Of a DNA stretch of 64,000 nucleotides, positions 29,083 through 38,424 are shown one piece after another. Numbering within the stretch: position 1 is the first letter of the stretch; each line of letters begins with the position of its first letter. Made by a program: the position numbers and the translations under genes. The stretch comes from Rhizobium sp. ACO-34A (GTDB taxonomy: Bacteria > Pseudomonadota > Alphaproteobacteria > Rhizobiales > Rhizobiaceae): contig CP021371.1 in assembly GCA_002600635.1 (NCBI GenBank), positions 4,610,001-4,674,000 on the forward strand. The letters run 5' to 3'. The notes beneath the pieces were generated by a model. That model saw nothing but the letters and a program-made list of their open reading frames with translations, ran no database searches and was not told the origin of the DNA.

Positions 29083-30093
29083 ATGCAGAAAGAGATTTTC
29101 GGACAGACCGCAAGCGGCGAGACGGTCGAACGCGTCACCCTGTCGGGCGGCGGCCTGACGGCCCGCATCATGACCTATGGCGCGGCGATCCAGGACCTGC
29201 GCCTCGACGGTCACGCGGCACCGCTGGCGCTCGGCTTCGACCGGCTGGAGGACTATGAGCGCCATTCGCCCTATTTCGGCGCCACGCCCGGCCGCTGTTC
29301 CAACCGCATCGCCGGCGGCGCCTTCACGCTCGACGGCAGGCCGTATCGGCTCGAACGCAATGAAAACGACCTCAACCACCTGCATGGCGGCTCCGATGGC
29401 ATCGCAAAGCGGAACTGGCAGATCATCGGACTGTCATCCGACAGCGTGACGCTTGCGATTACCGATCCCGATGGCCGCGCCGGTTATCCCGGCAATTGCC
29501 GGGTGACCGCCACCTACCGGCTCGGGGACGAAGGCGTGCTGTCGGTCGTCTATGAAAGCGAGACGGACCGGCCGACGCTCGCCAATATCTGCCAGCACGC
29601 CTATTTCAATCTCGACGGCAGCGCCGATATCCTCGGCCACGACCTGATGATCGCCGCCGATCACTACCTGCCGGTCGATGACGTGCTGATCCCGACCGGC
29701 GAAATCCGCCCGGTGGAAGGAACGCCGTTCGACTTCCGGGATATGCATCCGATCCGTCGCGAGATCGACGGCGCACAGGTGCCCTACGACCATAATTTCT
29801 GCCTTTCGCCGACCCGCACGCCAAAGCGCAGCGTGGCGCTTGCCCGCAGCATCAATTCCGGCGTCACCATGGAAGTGCGCACCACCGAGCCCGGCGTGCA
29901 GTTCTACGCCGGCGTCTATGTCGACATTCCCGTTCCCGGACTGGAGGGCAGGACATACGGCCCCTATGCCGGTTTCTGCCTCGAAACCCAGATCTGGCCC
30001 GACGCCATCAACCACGCCGGTTTCCCGAGCGCGGTGCTCCGGCCCGGTGAGGTCCTGAGGCAGGAAACCGACTACGTCTTCTCACGGATCTGA
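29083..30093 (+). CDS. galM: Aldose 1-epimerase (galactose mutarotase)
   Basis: This 336-residue beta-sandwich protein of the aldose-epimerase family has RCSNRIAGGAF near residue 68, catalytic His motifs in NHLHGGSDG and NICQHAYFNLDG (near residue 175), and a PGVQFYAGVYVD segment carrying the acid/base region. It interconverts alpha and beta anomers of galactose, glucose and related sugars in the cytoplasm. It is 40 nt after the VWA gene, probably at the end of the same operon, followed by a family-A repeat. Confidence 0.9.
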   Translation: MQKEIFGQTASGETVERVTLSGGGLTARIMTYGAAIQDLRLDGHAAPLALGFDRLEDYERHSPYFGATPGRCSNRIAGGAFTLDGRPYRLERNENDLNHLHGGSDGIAKRNWQIIGLSSDSVTLAITDPDGRAGYPGNCRVTATYRLGDEGVLSVVYESETDRPTLANICQHAYFNLDGSADILGHDLMIAADHYLPVDDVLIPTGEIRPVEGTPFDFRDMHPIRREIDGAQVPYDHNFCLSPTRTPKRSVALARSINSGVTMEVRTTEPGVQFYAGVYVDIPVPGLEGRTYGPYAGFCLETQIWPDAINHAGFPSAVLRPGEVLRQETDYVFSRI

Positions 30094-30110
30094 GACGGTC
30101 GTCACCCTGA

Positions 30111-30210
30111 AGCAATTCCAGCGAAGGTGCGTAGCGGCTTTACGTCCGGAATTGGGTACAAACAGGAAAAACAGGGCATTGAAAGCGATTCCGTTGTCGC
30201 CGGAAATGCC
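30111..30210 (+). repeat. Dispersed repeat family A copy after galM
   Basis: Hairpin 1 has outer arms CAATTCC/GGAATTG with substitutions in the inner arms (GCGAAG/CTTTAC). The spacer AAACAGGAAAAACAGGGC and the hairpin 2 remnant CGATTCCGTTGTCGCCGGAA follow. It fills the convergent gap between galM and the SDR gene. Confidence 0.75.
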
Positions 30211-30222
30211 TTGGATATCCCC

Positions 30223-30990
30223 TCAGATGGCGGTGAAACCGTTATCGACGAAGAGGTGCGCGCCGTTGACGAAATTCGATTCGTCACTGGCCAGATAGAG
30301 CGCGGCGCGCGCCACGTCTTCCGGTTCGCCGATACGGCCCTGCTGGGCGGCAATGGCGGCCTCGGAGACATCGACGCCATGGGCGGTGAGTTCCGCCACT
30401 TCCCGAAGCCCGTGCGGCGTGCGGATGAAGCCGGGGCAGACGGCGTTGCAGCGGATATTCCGGTCGCGGAACTCCACGCCGATCGCCCGGGCAAACATGT
30501 GCACGGCGCCCTTCGTCGTGTCGTAGAGCACTTCCATCGGCGTTGCCGCCACGGCCGAAATAGACGAGGTGCAGACGATCGAACCGCCGCCGGCGCCAAT
30601 CATCCCCGGCAGCACCGCCTTCGTCATCAGGAACATCGAACGGACATTGACGGCGTGCAGCCAGTCCCATTCCTCGGCAGTGATCTCGAGGAAGGACTTT
30701 ATGACGATCGTGCCTGCGTGATTGAAGAGAACGGTCACCGGACCGAAATGCGCCTCGACGCCCTTCACGGCCTCGTTGACGGCTTTTTCATCGGAAACAT
30801 CGGCGCCCCAGTGTTCCGCCGTGCCGCCTGCCTCGCGAATGGCAGCGACGGTCCGGGCCGCTTCCTCGCCATTGCGGTCGATGATCGCGACCTTGGCGCC
30901 TTCGGCAGCAAACAGCCTGGAAGCCGCACCGCCCATGCCGGTCGCCCCGCCTGAAATGATCGCAATCTTGCCCTTCAACCTGTCGGCCAT
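30223..30990 (-). CDS. SDR-family oxidoreductase
   Basis: This is a 255-residue classical SDR. The cofactor loop reads SGGATGMG (a TGxxxGxG variant near residues 12-19). It has the NHAGT motif (in place of NNAG) near residue 88, the YDTTKGA (YxxxK) active-site segment, and a C-terminal VDNGFTA end. I chose the ATG at 30990 with GGAGGGGG upstream; the longer frame from 31152 reads through the tRNA gene region. The substrate is unknown. It is convergent with galM. Confidence 0.88.
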   Translation of the reverse strand: MADRLKGKIAIISGGATGMGGAASRLFAAEGAKVAIIDRNGEEAARTVAAIREAGGTAEHWGADVSDEKAVNEAVKGVEAHFGPVTVLFNHAGTIVIKSFLEITAEEWDWLHAVNVRSMFLMTKAVLPGMIGAGGGSIVCTSSISAVAATPMEVLYDTTKGAVHMFARAIGVEFRDRNIRCNAVCPGFIRTPHGLREVAELTAHGVDVSEAAIAAQQGRIGEPEDVARAALYLASDESNFVNGAHLFVDNGFTAI

Positions 30991-31107
30991 GCCGTCCCCC
31001 TCCGATGCGGATCGAGAGACTATAGGACGCGAAACGGCGCCTGTCTGCCGGATTGGATTTGCGCAATAGCCAAGCGGCTCTGCACTATTCTTTTCGGTAT
31101 GAAAAAC

Positions 31108-31182
31108 TGGAGCGGGTGAGGCGATTCGAACGCCCGACCCCAACCTTGGCAAGGTTGTGCTCTACCCCTGAGCTACACCCGC
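31108..31182 (-). tRNA. tRNA-Gly(GCC)
   Basis: This 75-nt gene on the minus strand has acceptor arms GCGGGTG/CACCCGC, a TAGCTCAGGGGTAGAGCA D-arm, an anticodon arm ACCTTGCCAAGGT with anticodon GCC, a GGCGTTCGAATCGCC T-arm and an encoded CCA. It is a single gene, reading toward the SDR gene. Confidence 0.97.
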
Positions 31183-31245
31183 TCATGTCGACGATCCGGG
31201 GGTAGTCGGTGGATCGAAGGTCGTCTGCGTTGCGGCGACGGGCGG

Positions 31246-31274
31246 TATATGGCCCAACCGTTTTTCAAATGCAA
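31246..31274 (-). promoter_or_regulatory. Candidate promoter for tRNA-Gly
   Basis: On the minus strand, TTGCAT, a 17-nt spacer and CATATA resemble the rhizobial consensus (CTTGAC-N17-CTATAT). The transcript would start about 57 nt before the tRNA, leaving a leader for processing. Confidence 0.4.
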
Positions 31275-31318
31275 CAGGGAAATGACGAAATTTTCGAGAA
31301 AAAATCACGACGCCTCGG

Positions 31319-31341
31319 AAAGCCCGGAAAACCGGGCTTTT
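31319..31341. terminator. Symmetrical hairpin with A/T flanks in the tRNA-ybaK gap
   Basis: AAAGCCCGG-AAAA-CCGGGCTTT is a perfect 9-bp stem with a tetraloop, and its terminal A/T pairs give it terminator-like form on both strands. No gene ends just before it on either strand, so it might instead be part of the leader of the editing-domain gene at 31461. Confidence 0.4.
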
Positions 31342-31460
31342 CAGGTAAAAGGAACGATTGCCAAGCCCGGCAAGCGGACGTATCACTCTCCGCCGACGGC
31401 CAGACGGCCTCCATTTTTTTCACCCGCACATCCTGAAATCCGCCCCCGAAAGCGCTTCCA

Positions 31461-31997
31461 ATGACGACCGATTCCCAGATCACCTCACAAAGCACCACCG
31501 CACCGAAGACCGCCGAAGACCTGTTTCGCTTTCTCGACGAACTGAAGATCGAGCATAAGACGGCTCGTCACGAACCGGTCTTCACCGTCGCCGAGTCGGT
31601 CGCGCTGCGCGACGAGATCCCGGGCGGCCACACCAAGAACCTGTTCGTGAAGGACAAGAAGGATCGCTTCTTCCTGCTCACCGTCGAGGAAAACGCCTCG
31701 GTCGACCTGAAGACGGTGCACACGCTGATCGGCGCGGCCAGCAAGGTATCCTTCGGCAAGCCGGAGAAGCTGATGGAATATCTCGGCGTCATTCCCGGCT
31801 CCGTCACCGTCTTCGGCGCGATCAACGACACCGGCCACAACGTCACCTTCGTGCTGGATGCGGAGCTGATGGAACACGACATCATCAACGGCCATCCGCT
31901 GTCCAACGATGCGACGACCTCGATCGGCCGGAACGACCTTCTGCGCTTTCTTGAATCGACGGGTCACACGCCGCTTGTCTTGAAAGTCACGGCCTGA
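31461..31997 (+). CDS. YbaK/EbsC-type aminoacyl-tRNA editing protein (ProX-like)
   Basis: This 178-residue protein is of the YbaK/ProX deacylase superfamily, with ARHEPVFTVAES, GGHTKNLFVKDKKDRFFLLTVEE and SFGKPEKLMEYLGVIPGSVTVFGAIND. It would remove mischarged amino acids (typically Ala) from tRNA-Pro in trans. It is a free-standing domain with no synthetase attached. The ATG at 31461 is the first in a frame that starts with a short polar Ser/Thr-rich N-terminus. It is followed by the cnoX-like gene after 61 nt. Confidence 0.88.
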   Translation: MTTDSQITSQSTTAPKTAEDLFRFLDELKIEHKTARHEPVFTVAESVALRDEIPGGHTKNLFVKDKKDRFFLLTVEENASVDLKTVHTLIGAASKVSFGKPEKLMEYLGVIPGSVTVFGAINDTGHNVTFVLDAELMEHDIINGHPLSNDATTSIGRNDLLRFLESTGHTPLVLKVTA

Positions 31998-32058
31998 CAT
32001 ACGATCTTAGCGACAAACTCGGCCCCCGAAGAGGCCCCAAGGTGCGGGAGAGATTTCG

Positions 32059-33036
32059 ATGAGCGACAACAGCAATCCCTATGGCGGTTTCGGCAGCCAG
32101 ATGACGGGTCAGGCCCATTTCGGCAGCGGATCCGCCGCTCCGGCGCAAACCACCGGTGGCGCGGCCATCAAGGACACCACCACCTCGGGCTTCACCAAGG
32201 ATGTCATCGAGGAATCCCGCAACCAGCCGGTTCTCGTCGATTTCTGGGCGCCCTGGTGCGGCCCCTGCAAGCAGCTGACCCCGGTGATCGAAAAGGTGGT
32301 CAACGAGGCCGGTGGCCGCGTCAAGCTCGTCAAGATGAATATCGATGACCACCCGGCCATTCCCGGCCAGCTCGGCATCCAGTCGATTCCCGCCGTCATC
32401 GCCTTCGTCAACGGCCGCCCGGTCGATGGCTTCATGGGCGCGCTTCCCGAAAGCCAGGTCCGCCAGTTCATCGACAAGGTCTCGGGCCCCGCCGGGGCCG
32501 ATGAGGCCGCCGAGATCGAGGCTGCCCTCGAGGAAGCCGCAACCCTGCTCGCCGCCGGCAATATCCAGGAGGCCGCGCAGCTCTTCGGCGCCGTCATGCA
32601 GGCCGACCCCGAAAATACGAAGGCAATCGCCGGCATGGCGGAATGCATGCTGGCCGCGGGCCAGCAGGATCGCGCCCGGCAGCTGGTGGAAGGTCTGCCG
32701 GAAGAGGTGAAGAAGGCTGCCGAAATCCAGGCACTTCTCAAGAAGTTCGAGCAGATCGACGAAGCCCGAAAGCTGGGCGACCCGGTGGCGCTCGAACATG
32801 CGCTGGCGCTCGACCCGGACGATCACGAAGCCCGGATGAAGCTCGCCAAGATCCGCAATGTCGAGGGACGGCGCGAGGAAGCGGCTGAACATCTGCTGCT
32901 GATCATGAAGCGCGATCGCGAATTCGACGACGATGGCGCACGCCGCCAGTTGCTGCAGTTCTTCGAGGTCTGGGGCCCGAAGGATCCGGCAACCATCATG
33001 GCGCGCCGCAAACTGTCGTCGATCCTGTTCTCCTGA
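32059..33036 (+). CDS. Thioredoxin-TPR chaperone-like protein (CnoX/YbbN)
   Basis: This 325-residue protein has a thioredoxin domain with an intact WCGPCK active site (VDFWAPWCGPCKQL, near residues 59-72) and a C-terminal tetratricopeptide-like helical half (about 150-310), the layout of CnoX/YbbN. CnoX is a redox-linked holdase that passes unfolded proteins to GroEL-type chaperonins under oxidative stress. An N-terminal polar, Gly/Ser-rich stretch of about 40 residues precedes the thioredoxin fold. A GGGAGAG ribosome site lies before ATG. Confidence 0.9.
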   Translation: MSDNSNPYGGFGSQMTGQAHFGSGSAAPAQTTGGAAIKDTTTSGFTKDVIEESRNQPVLVDFWAPWCGPCKQLTPVIEKVVNEAGGRVKLVKMNIDDHPAIPGQLGIQSIPAVIAFVNGRPVDGFMGALPESQVRQFIDKVSGPAGADEAAEIEAALEEAATLLAAGNIQEAAQLFGAVMQADPENTKAIAGMAECMLAAGQQDRARQLVEGLPEEVKKAAEIQALLKKFEQIDEARKLGDPVALEHALALDPDDHEARMKLAKIRNVEGRREEAAEHLLLIMKRDREFDDDGARRQLLQFFEVWGPKDPATIMARRKLSSILFS

Positions 33037-33131
33037 GCGGGTAAATGCGACGCCGCCCTTGAGATTCCCTGCGCCGCAACCACATTATGGAAATGGTTGC
33101 GGCCGGAAGCGGCCGGAGTGGGTGCAATTTC

Positions 33132-33815
33132 ATGCATGTCGGAAATGCCAGATATCTGACTGAAAACGACGTTCCGGGGATTTTACCGATCTTTCCGGTG
33201 TCCGGTGTCTTGCTGCTGCCCGGCGGCCAGCTACCCCTCAACATCTTCGAGCCGCGTTATCTCGCCATGTTCGATCATGCGATGGCGGGCAATCGCCTGA
33301 TCGGCATGATCCAGCCGGCGCTCGGCGAGGTGCCGGAGGCAGATATCCTGCCGGAGCGTCCTCCGCTTGCCCAGGTCGGCTGCATGGGCCGCATCACCTC
33401 GTTTACCGAAACCGGCGACGGCCGGTATATCGTCTCGCTCGGCGGCGTCTGCCGCTTCCGCCTGATGGAGGAAGCGCCGGGCTCCAAACCCTATCGCAAC
33501 TTCCATATCGCGCCCTTCATGACGGACCTCTCGAGCGGAGGAGATGAGGAGGCGCAGGTCGACCGTGCCGCGCTGCTGGCCGCCTTCCGCGCCTATCTCG
33601 ATGCCAACAAGCTGGAAGCGGACTGGGAAAGCGTCGAACGGGCAAGCAACCTCACCCTCGTCAATTCCCTGTCGATGATGTCGCCCTTCGGTCCGGCCGA
33701 GAAACAGGCGCTGCTCGAAGCACCCGATCTCAAGACCCGCGCGGAAACGCTCGTCGCCATCACCGAGATCGTGCTCGCCCGCACCTTCGGCGATGCGGAC
33801 TCCGTCCTTCAGTAG
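33132..33815 (+). CDS. LON substrate-binding-domain protein
   Basis: This protein of about 227 residues is a stand-alone ATP-dependent protease LON N-terminal domain (PUA-like): [30 protein letters not shown], then [15 protein letters not shown]. It has no AAA+ or protease part. It may recognise substrates, but the role of such isolated domains is not settled. I chose the ATG at 33132 (GGAG upstream) over 33087, whose extra residues have no family character. It lies between the cnoX-like and Trm112-like genes, an order I recall as usual in rhizobia. Confidence 0.85.
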   Translation: MHVGNARYLTENDVPGILPIFPVSGVLLLPGGQLPLNIFEPRYLAMFDHAMAGNRLIGMIQPALGEVPEADILPERPPLAQVGCMGRITSFTETGDGRYIVSLGGVCRFRLMEEAPGSKPYRNFHIAPFMTDLSSGGDEEAQVDRAALLAAFRAYLDANKLEADWESVERASNLTLVNSLSMMSPFGPAEKQALLEAPDLKTRAETLVAITEIVLARTFGDADSVLQ

Positions 33816-33835
33816 AAGCTCCCGGAAAAGCGCTC

Positions 33836-34039
33836 ATGGAAAATCGCCCTGCGGATCATCGGATGAGCACCGTCGACCCGAAGCTTCTGGAGCTTCTGGT
33901 CTGTCCGCTGACGCAAGGCAGGCTGACCTTCGACCGGGAGAAAGGCGAACTCGTCTCGGAGCGCGCAGGCCTTGCCTACCCCATCCGCGACGGCATTCCG
34001 ATCATGCTCGTTTCCGAAGCCCGTAAGCTGGAAACCTGA
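33836..34039 (+). CDS. Trm112-like zinc-ribbon-type small protein
   Basis: This 67-residue protein has the Trm112 family core: [53 protein letters not shown]. Eukaryotic Trm112 activates methyltransferases; bacterial homologues are unassigned partners. Only one Cys is visible, so the zinc site is reduced. The ATG at 33836 has GGAAAAG upstream; ATG at 33863 would start nearer the core. It ends shortly before a family-B repeat. Confidence 0.85.
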   Translation: MENRPADHRMSTVDPKLLELLVCPLTQGRLTFDREKGELVSERAGLAYPIRDGIPIMLVSEARKLET

Positions 34040-34064
34040 GCGAACGGCAGGTTTCCCGATTCAC

Positions 34065-34107
34065 TGCCCCTCACCCCGACCCTCTCCCCGCAAGCGGGGA
34101 GAGGGGG
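34065..34107. repeat. Dispersed repeat family B, left module
   Basis: It carries TGCCCCTCACCCCGACCC followed by CTCCCCGCAAGCGGGGAG, matching the left end of the complete element at 24533. A CTTCTCCCCGCAA piece near 34131 looks like the right module cut short next to the ubiH-like stop codon. Confidence 0.75.
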
Positions 34108-34152
34108 GAATGAAATGTTGAGGCACAGGCCTTCTCCCCGCAACCGCTCCCT

Positions 34153-35367
34153 TCAGATCGCCTCGCCCGCCAGAAGCTTCGGCGCGCCGCCATTGGTCGT
34201 GCCGGCCGCTTCGCGGATGAAGAAGGATTTCAGGGACGGCATCCGGTCGACCACGCCGAGCCCGAAATCCCTGAGAACCCGGATCGGCGTCACGTCGTTG
34301 GAGAACAGCCGGTTCAGGACGTCGGTGGTCACCCCCATGCGGAAGGTGTCGAACCGCCGCCAGGTCTGGTAGCGCTCCAGAACATTGAGATCGCCGATAT
34401 CGAGGCCGAGCCGGTCCGCCTCGACGATGGTCTCGGCGAGTGCCGCCACGTCCTTGAAGCCGAGATTGAGGCCCTGCCCGGAAATCGGATGGATGCCATG
34501 GGCCGCGTCACCCGCCAGCGCCAGCCGGGGCGCCACGAATTCACGGGCGAGCGTCAGCCCCAGCGGAAAGGCGCGCCGGTCGGCAGTGGCGCGGATCGCG
34601 CCGAGCTTGTGACCGAAACGGCGCTCCAGCTCTTCCTCGAAAACCAGTTCGTCCGAAGCCACCAGCCGCTCGGCATCGCCGGTGCGCTCCGTCCAGACCA
34701 GCGAGCAACGATTGCCCTTGAGCGGCAGGATGGCGAAGGGGCCGGACGGCAGGAAATGCTCTTCGGCGCAGCCGTCATGCGGCCGCTCGTGCTCGACCGT
34801 GGTGACGATGCCGGACTGGCCGTAGTCCCATGTCACGGTCTTGATGCCCGCCATGTCCCGCAGCTTCGAGCGCACGCCGTCGCAGGCAACGACCAGCCGG
34901 GCCGAAACCACCCTGCCATCGGAAAGCGAAAGATCGGCCGAAGGCCCGGTATTGTGGAAACCCGTCGCCATCACGCCATGGCGGATGCGGATGCCGGCCG
35001 TGGCACAGGCGTCGCGCAGCGCGCCCACCATCGCGACGTTCGGGATCATGTGGGCGAAGGGCCGGCCCTCCTCCACCGCGCCGTCGAAGGTCAGGAATAC
35101 CGGCCGCACCGGATCGGACGTCTTCGAATCGGTGACGATCATCCTGGTGATCGGCTGCGCCTCGGGTTCGATCCGGTCCCAGATGCCGAAGACTTCCAGC
35201 ATCTTCGTCGCCGCCGCAATGATCGCCGAGGCACGCGGGTCCTTTTTCCATGTGTCTTCCGGTGCCGCCTCGATCACCTCGACGGCCAGATGCGGGGCCG
35301 CCTGCTTGACCGCGACCGCGACCGCCAGACCGACATAACCACCACCGACGACCAGAACATCCAGCAT
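34153..35367 (-). CDS. UbiH/UbiF/COQ6-family FAD-dependent hydroxylase
   Basis: This 404-residue flavoprotein monooxygenase has the N-terminal GGGYVGLAVAVAVKQ dinucleotide-binding motif (a GxGxxG variant), the family motif VVACDGVRSKLR near residue 172, and GDAAHGIHPISGQGLNLGFKD near residues 288-308. It would add a hydroxyl to the ubiquinone ring or a related aromatic at the membrane. Which ring position it modifies cannot be told from these motifs. It is divergent from tesB with about 112 nt between. Confidence 0.9.
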   Translation of the reverse strand: MLDVLVVGGGYVGLAVAVAVKQAAPHLAVEVIEAAPEDTWKKDPRASAIIAAATKMLEVFGIWDRIEPEAQPITRMIVTDSKTSDPVRPVFLTFDGAVEEGRPFAHMIPNVAMVGALRDACATAGIRIRHGVMATGFHNTGPSADLSLSDGRVVSARLVVACDGVRSKLRDMAGIKTVTWDYGQSGIVTTVEHERPHDGCAEEHFLPSGPFAILPLKGNRCSLVWTERTGDAERLVASDELVFEEELERRFGHKLGAIRATADRRAFPLGLTLAREFVAPRLALAGDAAHGIHPISGQGLNLGFKDVAALAETIVEADRLGLDIGDLNVLERYQTWRRFDTFRMGVTTDVLNRLFSNDVTPIRVLRDFGLGVVDRMPSLKSFFIREAAGTTNGGAPKLLAGEAI

Positions 35368-35479
35368 GGCGAACTTCCTTTATCCCGGCACCCGGGGCAG
35401 CGTCTTTGCCCTTGTGCATCTCATTTGCCGCTATATAGATCAGCCTTGAACGACTTCCTACAACCGGGAGCATTATAAT

Positions 35480-36364
35480 ATGTCGCAGGCGGAAGAGAAA
35501 ACGCGGATCATGGAAAAGCTGATCGCGACGCTCGATCTCGAGAAGCTGGAAGAAAACCTCTTTCGCGGCAAGAGCCCCCAGGTCGGCTGGCAGCGCGTCT
35601 TCGGCGGTCAGGTCATCGCCCAGGCGCTGATGGCCGCCCAGCGCTGTGTTGACGCCGACCGCTTCGTGCATTCGCTGCACGCCTATTTCATGCGCCCCGG
35701 CGATCCCGCCGTTCCGATCATCTATCAGGTCGAGCGCATCCGCGATGGCGCAAGCTTCACCACCCGCCGGGTCGTGGCCATCCAGCATGGCAAGGCGATC
35801 TTCTCCATGTCGGCATCCTTCCAGCTCGATGAAGAAGGTCTCGATCACCAGGTCGCAATGCCCGACGTGCCAGCGCCGGAAAGCCTGATGGGCGAGAAGG
35901 AGTTCCGCGAGGTCTTCCTCGCCAAGGCGCCTGAAACCGTGCGCCGCTACTGGGGCCGCGAACGGCCGATCGAGATCCGTCCGGTATCGCTCGTGCATTA
36001 CATTTCCGACGAGAAACTGGAGCCGAAGGCCCATATCTGGGTGCGCACCAGCGCCCCGCCGCCGGATGACCGCCACTATCAGGCAGCCGTTCTCGCCTAT
36101 CTCTCCGACATGACGCTGCTCGATACCTCGCTCTACGCCCACGGAACTTCCATCTTCGATCCGTCGCTGCAGGCCGCAAGCCTCGATCACGCCATGTGGT
36201 TCCACCGCCCCACCCGGCTGGACGACTGGTTGCTCTATACTCAGGACAGCCCGAGCGCGTCGGGCGCACGCGGCATGACCCGCGGCAGCATTTACAGCCG
36301 CGATGGCGTGTTGATTGCCTCGGTCGCTCAGGAAGGGTTGATTCGGAAAAGGGCAGATGACTAA
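35480..36364 (+). CDS. tesB: Acyl-CoA thioesterase II
   Basis: This 294-residue protein has two hot-dog domains, the TesB layout, with FGGQVIAQALMAAQRCV near residue 42 and SLDHAMWFHRPTRLDDWLLY near residues 233-252, which carries a catalytic Asp. It hydrolyses medium- and long-chain acyl-CoAs in the cytoplasm. A GGGAG site precedes the ATG. It lies upstream of glnK-amtB with regulatory DNA between, so it is not in that transcript. Confidence 0.92.
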   Translation: MSQAEEKTRIMEKLIATLDLEKLEENLFRGKSPQVGWQRVFGGQVIAQALMAAQRCVDADRFVHSLHAYFMRPGDPAVPIIYQVERIRDGASFTTRRVVAIQHGKAIFSMSASFQLDEEGLDHQVAMPDVPAPESLMGEKEFREVFLAKAPETVRRYWGRERPIEIRPVSLVHYISDEKLEPKAHIWVRTSAPPPDDRHYQAAVLAYLSDMTLLDTSLYAHGTSIFDPSLQAASLDHAMWFHRPTRLDDWLLYTQDSPSASGARGMTRGSIYSRDGVLIASVAQEGLIRKRADD

Positions 36365-36386
36365 TCGGAAGGCAAAATGATATTTT

Positions 36387-36403
36387 TGCACATAATTTGT
36401 GCG
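36387..36403 (+). promoter_or_regulatory. NtrC-type enhancer site upstream of glnK-amtB
   Basis: TGCAC-ATAATTT-GTGCG is an inverted repeat of the NtrC type (TGCAC-N7-GTGCA) with one mismatch. It lies about 105 bp upstream of the sigma-54 -12 element, a usual distance for NtrC activation. Confidence 0.7.
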
Positions 36404-36486
36404 CACATCCGCCATCCAAATGCCTGTTTATTAGCTTTGCTCTTTATAGCCTTTAGATTTCAATAACTTATTAGTCGTCACGAAAC

Positions 36487-36501
36487 TGGCACATACTTTG
36501 A
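36487..36501 (+). promoter_or_regulatory. Sigma-54 promoter of glnK-amtB
   Basis: TGGCAC-ATACT-TTGA has the -24 GG and -12 elements at the correct 12-bp GG-to-G spacing (consensus TGGCAC-N5-TTGC). The final C of the -12 element is A. It lies about 90 nt before the glnK ATG. Confidence 0.8.
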
Positions 36502-36509
36502 ATGTCTGA

Positions 36510-36929
<420 letters not shown>

Positions 36930-36956
36930 GAACGGCTGTTAGGGGAGTTGTTACTG

Positions 36957-38318
36957 ATGTCGTTTACCAAGTTTTCTTCCACTTTCGCGCGGATCGGCGC
37001 CGCTTCGGCCGCGCTGCTGGCGCCGGCTGTCGCCTTTGCGCAGGAAGCCGCACCGGCCGCCGCGGAAGCTGCAGCCGCAGCACCCGTGCCGGACAAGGGC
37101 GATACCGCCTTCATGTTCCTTTGCACCATCCTCGTCCTCTTCATGCTGGTTCCGGGCCTTGCCCTGTTCTACGGCGGTCTCGTTCGTGCCAAGAACATGC
37201 TCTCCGTGCTGATGCAGTGCACCGTCGTCGGCGCCTCCATCATGCTCGTATGGGTCATCTACGGCTATTCCTTCGCCTTCGGCGGCTCGACCAACGCCTT
37301 CTTCGGCGGCACGGCCAAGCTCTTCCTCTCGGGCGTGACGATGGATTCGACGGCTGCAACCTTCTCGGATGCCGTCATTCCGGAATACGTCTTCATCGTG
37401 TTCCAGATGACGTTCGCCGCCATCACCCCGGCCCTGATCGTCGGCGCCTTCGCCGAACGCATCAAGTTCTCGGCCTCGATCCTGTTCTGCATTCTCTGGG
37501 TCACCTTCGTCTACTTCCCGATCGCCCACATGGTCTGGGACGCAAACGGCCTGATCTTCGGCTGGGGCGCACTTGACTTCGCCGGCGGCACGGTCGTTCA
37601 CATCAACGCCGGTGTTGCCGGTCTGATCGGTGCGATCATGGTCGGCAAGCGTACCGGCTACGGCAAGGACATGATGGCTCCGCACTCCATGACGCTCACC
37701 ATGGTCGGTGCCGCCATGCTCTGGGTCGGCTGGTTCGGCTTCAACTCCGGCTCCAACCTCGAAGCTTCCGGCGGCGCAATGCTCGCAACCGTCAACACCT
37801 TCGTCGCAACCGCTGCCGCAATCGTCTCCTGGGCCTTCGTCGAAAGCCTGACGCGCGGCAAGTCCTCGATGCTCGGCGCTGCCTCGGGCATGATCGCCGG
37901 CCTCGTCGCCATCACGCCTGCTGCCGGCATCGTCGGCCCGATGGGCGCGATCGTCATGGGCCTGATTGTTTCGCCGCTTTGCTACTTCTTCGTCTCCGTG
38001 GTGAAGAACAAGTTCGGCTACGACGACACCGCTGACGTCTTCGGCGTTCACGGCATCGGCGGCCTGTTCGGCGCTCTTGCAACCGGCATCTTCGCTTCGT
38101 CTTCGCTCGGCGGTATCGGCTATGCCGAAGGCGTCACCATGGGCGCCCAGTTCTTCACCCAGGTGAAGGCCGTTCTGGTCACGCTCGTATGGTGCGGCGT
38201 CGGCTCCGCGATCCTCTACAAAATCACGGACGTCATCGTCGGCCTGCGCGTTCCGGTCGAAGCAGAGCGCGAAGGTCTCGACCTCGCCTCCCACGGCGAA
38301 GCCGCATACCACTCATAA
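36957..38318 (+). CDS. amtB: Ammonium transporter AmtB
   Basis: This 453-residue protein has a Sec signal peptide (SAALLAPAVAFAQE), a low-complexity Ala/Glu-rich linker and the Amt core of 11 spans. The conserved His pair of the pore is seen in FPIAHMVWDANG and DVFGVHGIGGLFGA. The EYVFIVFQMTFAAITPALI and AGLIGAIMVGKRTGYG segments are typical. GlnK binds its cytoplasmic face. GGGGAG lies upstream of the ATG at 36957. It is followed by an intrinsic terminator. Confidence 0.96.
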   Translation: MSFTKFSSTFARIGAASAALLAPAVAFAQEAAPAAAEAAAAAPVPDKGDTAFMFLCTILVLFMLVPGLALFYGGLVRAKNMLSVLMQCTVVGASIMLVWVIYGYSFAFGGSTNAFFGGTAKLFLSGVTMDSTAATFSDAVIPEYVFIVFQMTFAAITPALIVGAFAERIKFSASILFCILWVTFVYFPIAHMVWDANGLIFGWGALDFAGGTVVHINAGVAGLIGAIMVGKRTGYGKDMMAPHSMTLTMVGAAMLWVGWFGFNSGSNLEASGGAMLATVNTFVATAAAIVSWAFVESLTRGKSSMLGAASGMIAGLVAITPAAGIVGPMGAIVMGLIVSPLCYFFVSVVKNKFGYDDTADVFGVHGIGGLFGALATGIFASSSLGGIGYAEGVTMGAQFFTQVKAVLVTLVWCGVGSAILYKITDVIVGLRVPVEAEREGLDLASHGEAAYHS

Positions 38319-38389
38319 GGATTTCGCCGCACCGCTCGCCGGTGCGGCTCTTCCTCCCGTCGCGGCCGTCGAACGGCGAGCCGCTCTTG

Positions 38390-38417
38390 GCCCGGACCTC
38401 GCGTCCGGGCTTTTTTT
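38390..38417 (+). terminator. Intrinsic terminator of glnK-amtB
   Basis: A perfect 8-bp stem GCCCGGAC/GTCCGGGC with a 5-nt loop CTCGC is followed by seven T. It lies 72 nt after the amtB stop. Confidence 0.9.
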
Positions 38418-38424
38418 GTCACTG

